DNA of 64,000 nucleotides, taken from the NCBI RefSeq assembly GCF_032854445.1, contig NC_088300.1, positions 52,552,984-52,616,983 of the forward strand, given 5' to 3'. Made by a program: the position numbers and the translations under genes. Below, piece after piece: positions 12,476 to 22,145 of this stretch; within the stretch, counting starts at the first letter, position 1, and each line of letters starts with the position of its first letter. The stretch comes from Liolophura sinensis. Taxonomy: Eukaryota > Mollusca > Polyplacophora > Chitonida > Chitonidae. A model generated the notes under the pieces. It searched no databases, was not told where the DNA came from, and saw only the letters and a program-made list of their open reading frames with translations.

Positions 12476-12702
12476 TAAATTATATTACTATATATACCAA
12501 CAAGCCGACGTACATCCGCAGTTGCATTTGCAGCTATGGTTATATACATGAGAAAGTTGTTCATTGAAGGCTACAAGGAACGCATGTACACGTAGCTGCA
12601 TTTAGGCGAACTTTACGTTTCACAATAATAGCTAATAATACAATAGTCCTGTTATATATCAGAAGAAGTTGTGAGAAGACATAAGAAAATCGTCAAGTAA
12701 AA

Positions 12703-12771
12703 TCGGTTTGTTGTGCAAAGTTGGTTCGTTGTGCAAAATTGATTCCTTGTGCAATATTGGTGCGTTGTGCA
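12703..12771. repeat. Four-copy 18-bp minisatellite
   Basis: Units of the type tggttcgttgtgcaaaat are repeated four times with few changes. On the minus strand they read as a hexapeptide repeat (LHNEPT, LHNKPI) inside a 76-codon frame. Nothing else in that frame suggests a gene. Confidence 0.8.
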
Positions 12772-13104
12772 GCTGGAAACAATTATAGAAAGTGAAAATT
12801 GCTTTCCATGAGCTAGAACAGATTATAGTGAGTTTGACTGTGCTTTGGAAATCGGTTTGTTTTTGACCCCCGAGGCGAGGCCTCTGCACAACTATACCAA
12901 TGACTATGAATTACAACAAAATGTATAGGACTAACGCTGGGAATAGAGGTGCATGTTCCCAGGGCGAGTCAATAAATGATTCGTTTGCACTAAGACCCAT
13001 TTCTATCCAAATATTGGATATATTTGAGAACATTGAGCATAGTTTTTCCACCAAACCGTGTTCTATCCAACTGAACGATTACACTGAATTCACAAAGCAA
13101 ACAT

Positions 13105-13550
13105 TTAACTATTTCCAAATGTGGACATACCAATTGTCTTACATGTCCATCATTTGATACATACGCCACTTTTATTTCTTCACTGACTGGTAAATGTTAT
13201 TCTGTTAATTCCTACTTTAACTTAAGTTGTATTGCCTCCAACTGTTCTTACGTGGTAACATGCAAGAAGTGTGGTCAGCAGTATGTTGGGAAGACCACCC
13301 AGAAACTACATCTACGGGGGAACGGGCACCGTAAGTCTGTGCGCAAAAAACAATTGCTAATAGGCAAGCATTTCTCTGCCTCCGACCATGACTGGGGACC
13401 ATTTCAGCATTCAAATAATAGAATCGGTTTATCCATCAGCAAATGAGACAGATGTCCAATTTAAATGTAAAATCCGTGACCGTGAGCTTTTCTGGATGAT
13501 AGAGATTGGTTCAGTCTTCCCGTATGGAAGACAGACTAACGTTACATTTA
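13105..13550 (+). pseudogene. GIY-YIG endonuclease domain of Naiad-type Penelope element
   Basis: The segment starts with a zinc-ligand cluster (KCGHTNCLTCPSF). The GIY-like tyrosine of CSYVVTCKKC is encoded at 13249-13251 and the second tyrosine of QQYVGKT at 13282-13284. A basic helix with HRKSVRKK follows. The frame ends at 13446, but the protein continues in a frame overlapping from 13388. That frame carries the endonuclease end, including RELFWMIEIGSVFPYG with a likely catalytic Glu. The arginine usual after YVG is not clearly preserved (LHLRGNGHRK), so activity is doubtful. This nuclease would nick target DNA to prime reverse transcription. Confidence 0.75.
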
Positions 13551-15560
13551 GCTATTTAGTAGGACTGTCGTATGACACCAATAGCATGCATGCTCTACGC
13601 ACAGTATTAAATGCACTGCCAGTGACTTTGCTAAAACAAGTAGTTCAATATGTATCCAATAACACACACGATTTTAATGTTGCGCCTCACCTTGTACGTC
13701 TGTGTCAAGACATATCGTATTTTCGATTGTATCGCCATGTAACTACAATTGAAACTCAACTCGATCAACTCTTTCTGAAGATTAAGTATTTAGACAGAGG
13801 CCTTGATTTAATTAACCTGATGTTCATAGTATTGTACCTAATTATTTTAATATCCAAGAGCCCCCTTGCATATCCTATGAGTATACAAAGCCTATCGCTT
13901 CCAAAATTTTCAATTATCCCCAGGCCATCAAGGAGTTCGATTTGGCGATGTATACTTCTAGCGGCTATAACTGTGATTGCAAATCCTCAGTTTTACCTAG
14001 GACAAATGTAAACATGTTCTGACTGGTGGCCTTAATATTATTAAGAATCACGATCTAAGAAATCTCTTTGTGAGAAGTCATAGGTATAGAGAAAAGAGAA
14101 ATGTCAACATTAGACCTAACATAAAAAATGCTATCTCCGCGCTTGATGAATATGTTAAAAAATGGTCAAAACGAGACAAAGTGGATTCTTCGGTACTTAA
14201 CGATTGGCTTGAGATTGTCAAAAAGAAGGTTAGTTTAGCTATACACTGTATAGACATTGATGCTGTACCTAAAGTTAAACAGGGTTTGAAGGATCCCAGG
14301 GTGCAGAAAACAATCGCTAACGTTCATAGTAAATTTGTCATCACTGTAGCAGACAAGGCTCCTAATAAAGTCATCTTTATTTCCAAGAATTATTATCAAA
14401 TTCTTGTTCAAGGGCTATGTACATCTACAACAACATCCACGTTTTCTGCTACTACATGTACTCTGGGGGATCTATTTAATTAACACAAAACTTTTTTTAA
14501 AGGAAGGCTCCTAAATATACCTACTCGTCATACAGAAATACCACAACGTTACTGGATTCCTAAAATGCATAAATCCCCATGCAAGGCTCGATTTATTGTG
14601 GGTTCAAGAAGTTGTATCACCAAACTGTTGTCAACCTGACTTACGAGAGTGTTACAAGAAGTAAAGTCATTTTGGAATAAGTATTGTTGTGCCATAACAA
14701 AAAAATTCAGGTGTCAACTGCATTTGGATTCTTAACAACTCCAAACGTCTTACAGAAGAACTTGATGCTCATGTGCATATACCGTACAAAGACGTATCCT
14801 CATGGGATTTCTCCACTCTCTATACTACAATTCCTCACAAAGATCTTATTGAAAGAATATCGTCGTTAATTGTCTCGGTATTTACTAAAACAGGTCACCG
14901 TTACATTAACGTCAGAAGCAATAAGGCTTTCTCTAGTTCTACTATTCATAAAGGTTACCACTCATGGAATGTTACATTATTGAATTACTTAAATTTCTCA
15001 TTAATAGCATCTATGTGAAATTCGGGGATACCATTTACCAACAGTGCATAGGTATTTCAATGGGTATCAATTGTGCGCCTCTTTTGGCAGACCTATACCT
15101 GTTTTCATATGAATACGACTATATGCAGAAATTACTTAAAAGTAATAACTTTAAAGCTCGATCCTTTTCATTTACCAAGCGGTATACTGATGATCTACTG
15201 GCGTTAAATAATCCCCATATTGCTGAAGCGGTGAAGGAAATCTATCCGCCTTCATTGGATTTAAATGAGACAACAGATAGTCCTGATGGCACATCAGGAT
15301 AATTTCAATTTTGATAGTGTAAATCATCCTTATTTGAATAGCAGTATACCAAAGGGCCCTGCATATGGTGTATACATATCTCGCCTTGTAGCATTTGTCA
15401 GATCTTGCGTAAATTGTGATGACTTTAATCTGCGTCACAAGTTGTTAATTCAAAAACTAGTTTGTCAAGGTTACTCCCTCAAACCCCTTCGTTTCTCAAA
15501 TATTACAATGAGTATAACACTCTCGTTGGCAGGTATGGACAAAGCGTTCAGAATCTCTGA
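13551..15560 (+). pseudogene. Linker and reverse transcriptase of Naiad-type Penelope element
   Basis: After the endonuclease the frame runs to 14011, then shifts. PPCISYEYTKP and YNCDCKSS (the CxC motif, 13972-13980) lie in a neighbouring frame. 14020-14480 encodes HDLRNLFVR and a basic helical region. RT blocks follow: IPQRYWIPKMHKSP (about 14535), SWDFSTLYTTIPHKDL (about 14802), CIGISMGINCAPLLADLY (about 15045) and RYTDDLLALNN (about 15180). The last is the catalytic box, with Thr where Ile is usual. The thumb follows, with KGPAYGVYISRL and NEYNTLVGRYGQSV, to a TGA at 15558-15560. A TGA also interrupts the frame near 14638. At least four frame changes show decay. Confidence 0.8.
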
Positions 15561-16345
15561 CGATCTGCATTGTGATCAACCACATAGACGGCGCTGTTGT
15601 CCTTATGTACATATCTGTCGCGTAGATGGTATTTAACAACATGGATGGCGCTGGCTGAGTATAACCGTCTATCTTGTAGACAGCTTTTATACAGACCAGC
15701 ATGTCATGTGTAACATCATAGATGGCGCGTCTTGTAGTATGAGATCCTTACATATTAACGGGAAAGACGTAATCGCCCGTTACTTTTGAATCACAGTCTG
15801 TTCGGTTAAGGTCTGTAACGCTCGTCATTTTCGAACTGTATCTAATACCGCTTAACTTGGGGCTAGGGGCCGTAAAGGCAGCCATGCTCATTACATCTGC
15901 ATGATGCCTTTATGAACAGTTGCGATCAAAGCGCGACTGAGATACCTTGTTTAATTGTTATTTGACGTGGAACTCATTCATAGACTACGAATTTGAACTT
16001 TGACATGGAATTCATGCCAGGAATATCCACTGTCTGCCCGGCATCATTGAAAACCGATGACCGCTTCCCTCTTGTGTGTTACCGGCTTTATTTCCTATTT
16101 GTATAATTTCTTACATACCTTTGTCTTTAGGAGCTAGTGTTAAACGTTGTTTTGGAAAGGGATCTTGCGATTACCGACTTGGGACGTCCTTTATGGACCA
16201 CGAATGGTATACGAATGTCGGACATGACGCTTATATTTAAGTCATCACCCAATAGGCACTTTGCTATAAGCTACATTAACAGAAAAATGTTGTTATTGTG
16301 CAGCCGCGTATCAGAGAACAGTCTTCTGAACACGGGCTCTAGTTA

Positions 16346-17214
16346 AGAATGCACATTTCTTTTGCATACTGATACACTGGGTATATTTAAAGTGTTTAAC
16401 TACATGTACTATGCTGCAGCAGAATTACAGGATGAGTAAAAGAAGACGTCAACCTCGGTAAACATAGCACAGCTTGTTTGTTTTATATACCTCAATCCAA
16501 ATTCTTAGACTTGTCATTGGCTATTATGACAACACTTTATAGAGCACTGTAAATACAACTGTATGCATGGCTTGCTTCTGTGTGGGCTTCAGCCGGGTAT
16601 ACTACAAAGACTTCTCAAGAGACACCCCAAGTGCCTCTCGTTGTAAGTTACGAGCTTTTTTATGCAACTGATTAGACAAAAATGTTTCTTGTACGTGGTA
16701 CTTCATATCCTATATAATCGCTCATTTCACGACGAGTCTATTGCACACCATCACAGCGCGTATAATATACGTCGGCAATATATTCTGATAGAAATTCCCT
16801 TGTTTTAGCTTTCATTTACACGCTTGGCTGCTTTTAACATATAGGCGAAACCAATCCTACATGCACTTCCGTAAGTCTTAGAGCAGGAAAGTACTCATGG
16901 AAGGTATAGGGGTTACATGTGCATGAGGGTGTATCATTCGTCTGTATTAAGATCAAAAGCTATATGCACTACTTTTCTGCCAATTATATACGTGCATATA
17001 TGGTTTGGCGGACATAACTTTCCTGACGAAAGGCTTCAGTATGCATGTACACACTTCAATCATTATTATCTTACCACTTGGGTCTTTTGTACAGCTATGT
17101 TGTGATGACACAGCATACACATCGCTGTGGAAAACTAGAACCCGTTTATTCATGTTCACCCGCATCATGTTGAAATAGTTCAACATGTTGGATATATTCA
17201 TCAGTTGCAGTCAA
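16346..17214. other. Non-coding stretch, nothing recognised
   Basis: No gene and no repeat was recognised between the two Penelope pieces. A small palindrome (gttgaaatagttcaac) lies at about 17170. Confidence 0.4.
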
Positions 17215-17471
17215 TGTGCAACTGGGGTACGGGTACGATGGCGGCCGATTAACCCGGGGCGAAGGGCTGCATATTCATCGTGATGAATTATGACGCCATG
17301 TTGGAGAAATGAACAGTTAGCAGTCAAAGCGCAGCAGAGATACATGGTTTATTACGCACATCTTACACACTGGCATGGTACATTTGAAGAGTGATTTCAC
17401 TCATTCCCCTAGAACATTCGCTGCGTCTTTCCAACATCACTGAAAACTACACTACTGACTGCTTCTCTTTG

Positions 17472-17475
<4 letters not shown>
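17215..17475 (+). mobile_element. Naiad-type 3' non-coding fragment
   Basis: This matches 15845-16090 and 35805-36030 in block order: gaacagttagcagtcaaagc, then gcagagatacatggttta, cactggcatggtacattt, gtgatttcactcattcccct and catcactgaaaact. Homology stops abruptly where the (AT)n tract begins at about 17476. No coding part of the element precedes it. Confidence 0.75.

Positions 17476-17555
<80 letters not shown>
17476..17555. repeat. (TA)n microsatellite
   Basis: An almost perfect alternating TA tract of about 80 bases, joining the Naiad-type 3' fragment on its left to an S1 SINE on its right. The long IYIYIY frames predicted across it are artefacts. Confidence 0.95.
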
Positions 17556-17561
<6 letters not shown>

Positions 17562-17562
17562 A

Positions 17563-17752
17563 TGCGGTCGCTGTGAGTTCAAGTCCAGCTCATGCTGGCT
17601 TCCTCTCCGGCCGCAAGTGGGAAGGTCTGCCAGCAATCTGCGGATGGTCGTGGGTTTCCCCCGGGCTGTGCCCCGGTTTCCATCCACCATAATGCTGGCC
17701 GCCGTCGTATAAGTGAAATTTTCTTGAGTACGGCGTAAAACACCAAAAAAAA
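17563..17752 (+). mobile_element. SINE S1 lacking its A-box end
   Basis: It begins at gcggtcgctgtgagttcaag (the B-box region), then has the middle section (gcggatggtcgtgggtttcc), ataatgctggccgccgtcgt and the tail ttgagtacggcgtaaaacac with an A run to 17752. The tRNA A-box part is missing. It sits exactly between two AT tracts. Confidence 0.9.
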
Positions 17753-17756
17753 AAAT

Positions 17757-17769
17757 GTATATATATATA

Positions 17770-17841
<72 letters not shown>
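17757..17841. repeat. (TA)n microsatellite, second tract
   Basis: A TA tract of about 80 bases with one phase slip. It starts immediately after the SINE tail and ends where reverse transcriptase sequence of a canonical Penelope element begins. Confidence 0.95.
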
Positions 17842-18216
17842 ATACATTTGAATTTGGAAGTAAAAATTATCGGCAAATTTTAGACACAGCGATGGGTACA
17901 AAGTTTGCACCAACCTACGCTACTTCAGTATAACGATACCTAGAGCAAAAGGTGTACACTGAAACCGAAAATAACTACGGACGTAATTTATCAAAATTCT
18001 TCATTCAAAAGGTTTTTAGATGATTGTTTTATCATTTGGGATGAAAAGGCAATATAATGGATCTCTTTACTGCCTGGAACAATCTGGACCCAAACATCAA
18101 GATCATGTTAGAAACTAGTCATGGTGAAAAAACCTTTCTTAGACATTCTTCTAACTCGCAAAGGGAGTGAGATAATCACAGATATTTTCTACAAGCCGAC
18201 TGACACAAAACAATAG
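17842..18216 (+). pseudogene. Broken reverse transcriptase end of canonical Penelope element
   Basis: The region encodes the C-terminal half of a Penelope reverse transcriptase in shifting frames. GTKFAPTYA lies in one frame at about 17895, EQKVYTETENNYGRNLSKFF in the same frame after a TAA, and RFLDDCFIIW in another from about 18010. A TAA follows at about 18055. KKPFLDILLTRKGSE and IFYKPTDTKQ then run to a TAG at 18214-18216. At least two stops and two shifts make it non-functional, while the block order is fully preserved. Confidence 0.8.
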
Positions 18217-19056
18217 CTAGAATATAGATCCTGCCACCCTCGCCACACAAAAAATCAGGTCCCGTTTACTCTTGCGAGCCGAATTTGCACAATCATACCT
18301 AACAAAGAACTCCGACCAATCAGATTGTCTGAATTAAAGACTTTTCTATTAATGAGGCACTATCCAAAAGAAATAATAGACATCGGTATTGACAAAGTAA
18401 ACAAAATTGATATTTCAGTTTTAAGGAGCAGCAACACCGAAACGCTTTCATTTATATGCACTTATATCCCTAGCAATTGCGACTTCTTTCCCATTATCCA
18501 CAACAACCGACCACTACTAAAATTAAATGATCATCTCACTAAATCTTTTCATCAAACCAAAATTATAAACGGTAAAAGACAGGCTCCCAATCTCAAGAAA
18601 CTTGTGACAAAGGCTCGGTTTGCTACCAACTCAATAGAAACCAGTTACACAACTTCTAAGTGTGGAAATCCACGATGTAAATGCTGTGAACATTTAACAA
18701 CAAGCAGGCATTTTTTACCAATTTTAAATTCCTTATCAACGAATTGTAATTCCCAAAATCTACTTTATGTGTCAACCTGCTCTAATTGTAACAAATTCTA
18801 CGTAGGCGAAATCGTTGATTCATTAAGGAATCGATGTAGGGTACATAGGCAACAAATTAACAGGCCAAGTTTACAGATTTTACCTGTAACCAAACATATA
18901 GCATCATGTACCCGTAACCTACACACTGGACCCAAAATCCACATAATGCCTTACTTTAAATTACCGGTGAATAACCCTCACACCATAGGAATCAAAGAAC
19001 AGTACTTCATTCATAAATTTAAATCTGAACTTAGCGGACAAAACATCGGGAGATAA
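18217..19056 (+). CDS. GIY-YIG endonuclease module of canonical Penelope element
   Basis: Open from just after the TAG at 18214 to the stop at 19054-19056, about 279 codons without a break and without an obvious ATG start, because it is the 3' part of a longer retroelement frame. The first part (SCHPRHTKNQVPFTLASRIC) is the region between thumb and endonuclease. A cysteine cluster follows (KCGNPRCKCCEH), then the GIY-YIG core: NLLYVSTCSNC with the first Tyr, KFYVGEI with the second Tyr, LRNRCRVHRQQI with the Arg, and GIKEQYFIHKF with the catalytic Glu. All the key nuclease residues are visible, so this module decayed less than the upstream reverse transcriptase. It would act as a target-nicking nuclease in the parent element; here it is probably a fossil. 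Confidence 0.75.
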   Translation, partial: LEYRSCHPRHTKNQVPFTLASRICTIIPNKELRPIRLSELKTFLLMRHYPKEIIDIGIDKVNKIDISVLRSSNTETLSFICTYIPSNCDFFPIIHNNRPLLKLNDHLTKSFHQTKIINGKRQAPNLKKLVTKARFATNSIETSYTTSKCGNPRCKCCEHLTTSRHFLPILNSLSTNCNSQNLLYVSTCSNCNKFYVGEIVDSLRNRCRVHRQQINRPSLQILPVTKHIASCTRNLHTGPKIHIMPYFKLPVNNPHTIGIKEQYFIHKFKSELSGQNIGR

Positions 19057-19193
19057 TCTCTCCGATAATCCCCTGGGCAAGTTCGAACTTTATGTAATTT
19101 GTAACTAGGACTGATCACCATGGTTTAATGTACCTGCATGTATATGTATATATAGCTGTCGCAAGTCGCAAATATGTTGAAATAAAAAAAGCT

Positions 19194-19220
19194 CTGAAGA
19201 ACCGTCCTGATACGGTAAGC
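19194..19220 (+). ncRNA. Degenerate hammerhead-like core in Penelope 3' region
   Basis: CTGAAGA at 19194-19200 fits the hammerhead core CTGANGA. It is followed by a five-base-pair stem (ACCGT at 19201-19205 pairing with ACGGT at 19212-19216) with a six-base loop. The expected GAAA after the stem reads aagcta here, so self-cleavage is unlikely. Canonical Penelope elements are known to carry hammerhead motifs, and the position, about 140 bases after the endonuclease stop, is consistent with that. Confidence 0.45.
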
Positions 19221-20149
19221 TAAAACTAGTAAGCTAAATCAACAAGTTGAGTTTGTCATGTTTCTTGACATGTAGGCTGTCTGCACCCGTGGACTCGAAT
19301 GCATGGGATCGTCACATTCCATTCTGTGTTTTTAAACGTCGAAGGCTTCCGAGGTTATATAACACACCATTAGAACCATCTCTGGGATATCTACACTTTT
19401 ACGTAATTTAGGAACATTAGTAACTTTTTTTTCACATTTTTCTCGCTAGACATTATCTTGTTACATGAACATTAGACTGTAGTCACTTTACATTTGCCAT
19501 CTGATTGGATAATAATCACGGGCGACATTTATGGCCCTTGTTTATGATATTTGTAAGGTTATCTTCCGTAATGGTATTAGAGCAAGCTGTGCCAGGTAAA
19601 GTAGTTACCACTGCCCATGATGAATAACAGACTGTGTAAACTCGACAGCCCATCCAATCCAACTGAATCTCTGGTCACGTGATCCCCCCGCGAGATTGGA
19701 CAGCGGACATTACCGTCTTACTTAACTAAGTCAGGAAGAGTAGTTTTTTGTGCAAAAATAAATTATTCAGGATACTGTCAGCAAACATCGATGTTTCAAA
19801 AGCCAACGCCTCCGCCAACAAGCTGTATGTGTGAATATCTTTCGGCTGGTACATATTACATATGTAAAATGTACTAGCGGAGAAACAGCTTTTTCTGCCC
19901 CGTGGTAGAAGGCGTGCCCTTCTCACGACCGCAGGTGAAGAACCATTGAGATCCTGTATTTAAGTCCACCTCTGTTTCATTTAGCTGTAGCTTTAGGTCA
20001 GGATTAGATGATGTGTTTCCTCTCCAACCTGTTCTGGTTCAATCATAAAATAAAAGGTTCCTCCATTACGGTGGTGAAATATTCGCAAATGAAGAGTGAA
20101 ACACAGGAGAGATTTTAATGACATCTCATACAAAACATACTAACGAAGC

Positions 20150-20360
20150 CACTTGACGAAAATATGCGTGTTAGGGGGCTTGTAAAGGTACTTTTTAAGC
20201 ATTTATATGAACATTTAGAGAAAACCATAACAGAGGTAAACTGGCAAGTGGGCGTAATACTTTCACCCGTAATACGTGCAACCATTTGACAGCTATGCAT
20301 ATTATCTTCACTGCTATGGTTTTACTCTCTTTGCCGTACGGCTTTAATTTTATTTTATGC
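20150..20360 (+). repeat. Interspersed repeat R1
   Basis: Blocks in order: gtgttagggggcttgtaaag, aagcatttatatgaacattt, agaggtaaactg, tttcacccgtaatacgtgca, accatttgacagctatgc and ctatggttttactctctttg. The order and spacing match the other R1 copies, with a short insertion before the caccc block. Confidence 0.7.
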
Positions 20361-22029
20361 GTATCGATGTTACAGCGAAAAAAGGTAATAAATTAATTTT
20401 GGCATTAGGAGAAATGAATGGGTTAAAAATCCTACTAAAAAAATGTGACTACATTTTCTTTATATCACTTTCAGTGATTTCTTTTACAGGTGCATGCACA
20501 AATAAATTGTGATACATCATGTAATATATGCACTCGAAAAAACTACTCATCTGTCAGCTATGTTTACAATACGCTTGGTAACCAATAAGTCACAGTGGAC
20601 ACACCACAGAGCATGTACACAAAACGAATATCGCCAAAGAGAAGCATTTAGCAGTTTTCAGTGATGACAGAATTACACAAGGAATGATCAAGGCTAATGA
20701 ATGCCTGAATCGTGTACCATACTTGTATATAATTTGTCGATAAATAAATCATGTATCACAGTTTCACTTTGAATGCCACTGTTCATATTGCGCGTTGACT
20801 GCAACTTTAGCAAAATTTGAAAGTGATGCCGATCACCTGTTAAGTTAGCCTACTATCAGAGGATATAATTTATCTTTTGAAGCATACCTTCGAAGTTCCT
20901 TTTTCATAATGGGTAAAGGTTTACAAAACATGAGAGGCAAACCATGCAGGGAGATCACTCGCAAGGAGCGTGTCTGCATTTACCTCCCTTGTTTGCATTT
21001 CCTGTCGGAGACCAAACGACGGTTATTACCAAATCATCGATATCTATAATTCATTTGTTAAAATCTTCAGTTTGAGAGTTCATTTAATCATTAATGTCGA
21101 TGGATTAAAGAAACCGTCTTAATCAATACGGCGTCTGTCAATAATAGTTATATTTATTGAATGCCAGAAATTAAAGCTTTGTTATAATGTAGTCATATGT
21201 GGATTACCTTTCTCTATGAATGTCTGTTGAGGGTTTGAACATTTTTATAAAAAACTCACATCGGTGACCTCTAGGTTATGGGTTATACAAATACCCTAAA
21301 ATAATGTAAAAAACCACGAGAATCGTTTTCACCTGACTTGTTATTGTTTAGATTTATGTAAGTACTTTGACCATATAGTCATTAACAAGCTGGTTGCACA
21401 AAGTATCAACAAAGTTATCTTACAGCGGATTGTTGATAAACATGTATGAAATAACTGTCTATGTAGATATTCGCTTAGAACTCTTTGTTCCACAAAACTG
21501 GTAAATATGTATATTTGCTTCGCTCAAGGCAAATTTTAGGTTAATTTCTCTATTGGGTACATTCATTCTATAACCCTATTTTCCTTTGCTAGTTAACGGT
21601 TTACAAATTAAAATGAAGATCACCGGTAAACGATCAACCTTCCCTATTTTTCTGTCAGAGATCGACCAAACATTTGATATTCAATTATCAGTGTCAATAA
21701 ATCATTTACTGACATGTGGAAAGAACATTAATTTTTGTACCTTATTTCTTTTTCAAATTCCATAAACTTGACATGTGGATATCTGTAAATTAATAATTAA
21801 TACAGACAAGCATATGATTTGAATTTTCTTTGAAATGGTTAATTCATTTAAAAGTATCTATACACCATTCGCCTGTTGAGGAATTCAGCCGTAGGATTCT
21901 TGATTATTAAAAGAATAACACGTCTTCAAACTATGTTTAGTCCTATATTACCATTCCAGGATGGTGGTAAAGAAAACTGTCAACCATCGTAAAACTCATA
22001 TATCTTATTAAATCCTATTAGCATCACCT

Positions 22030-22145
22030 CTCTGGTCATGACACGGTTTTAAAGGGTGTATAAGTTTTTAAGGTATTTGCCAACTACCACAATGTCGTCG
22101 CTACTCTGGTTTTGCTCTCCGTGCTGTTATTGCTATATTTGATCA
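22030..22145 (+). repeat. R1 fragment with internal deletion
   Basis: The block tttaaagggtgtataagttt is joined directly to atttgccaactaccacaatg, tcgtcgctactctggttttg and ctctccgtgctgtt. The acagttagaataaaaccc and caccggttacg blocks of other copies are missing. Confidence 0.55.

Larger units (their letters stand above)
11890..12490 (+). repeat. Interspersed repeat R1, split by a SINE
   Basis: R1 sequence (aaatgtgatgacaacacc, then the taattcaaga segment) is interrupted at 11958-12232 by an S1 SINE. It resumes with aagaccagtgacgtccaata, taacatcactgcattt, gaacagttagaatgaaaccc and caccggttacgtgtgacca. With the SINE removed the order of blocks matches the units at 60.3-61.0 kb. Confidence 0.75.
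12900..16345 (+). mobile_element. Penelope-like retroelement, permuted (Naiad type), degenerate
   Basis: The element encodes, in order, a zinc-binding and GIY-YIG endonuclease region (about 13105-13550), a linker with a Cys-x-Cys motif (13972-13980), a reverse transcriptase (about 14020-15560) and a 3' non-coding region (about 15830-16345) that recurs elsewhere in the window. In canonical Penelope elements the endonuclease follows the reverse transcriptase; the N-terminal endonuclease with a CxC linker is the published hallmark of the Naiad/Chlamys clade. Several frameshifts and stops mean it cannot be active. The 5' limit is uncertain: the frame at 12900-13157 may be part of the element. About 250 bases at 15570-15830 have no counterpart in the 35.6-kb copy and may be an insertion. 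Confidence 0.8.
17842..19230 (+). mobile_element. Penelope-like retroelement, canonical order, 5'-truncated
   Basis: The fragment starts inside the reverse transcriptase (YRQILDTAMGTKFAPTYA), continues through the catalytic box (FKRFLDDCFIIW, about 18004-18039) and ends with a GIY-YIG endonuclease to 19056. About 170 bases of 3' non-coding sequence follow and contain a hammerhead-like core at 19194-19220. Reverse transcriptase before endonuclease is the order of the Penelope/Poseidon, Neptune and Nematis groups, so this is a different lineage from the 12.9-16.3 kb element. The truncation point coincides with the AT tract. Its exact clade cannot be fixed by eye. Confidence 0.82.

Noticed and set aside
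14620-14660. In-frame TGA in the Naiad-type reverse transcriptase, possibly a selenocysteine codon
   Set aside because: Selenocysteine-bearing Naiads are known from clams and spiders, but this copy has many frameshifts and other stops, and the TGA falls at a variable position. Decay is simpler.
17391-17876. Long open frames encoding poly-Ile-Tyr on both strands
   Set aside because: They translate the TA microsatellites and the enclosed SINE; no independent coding evidence.
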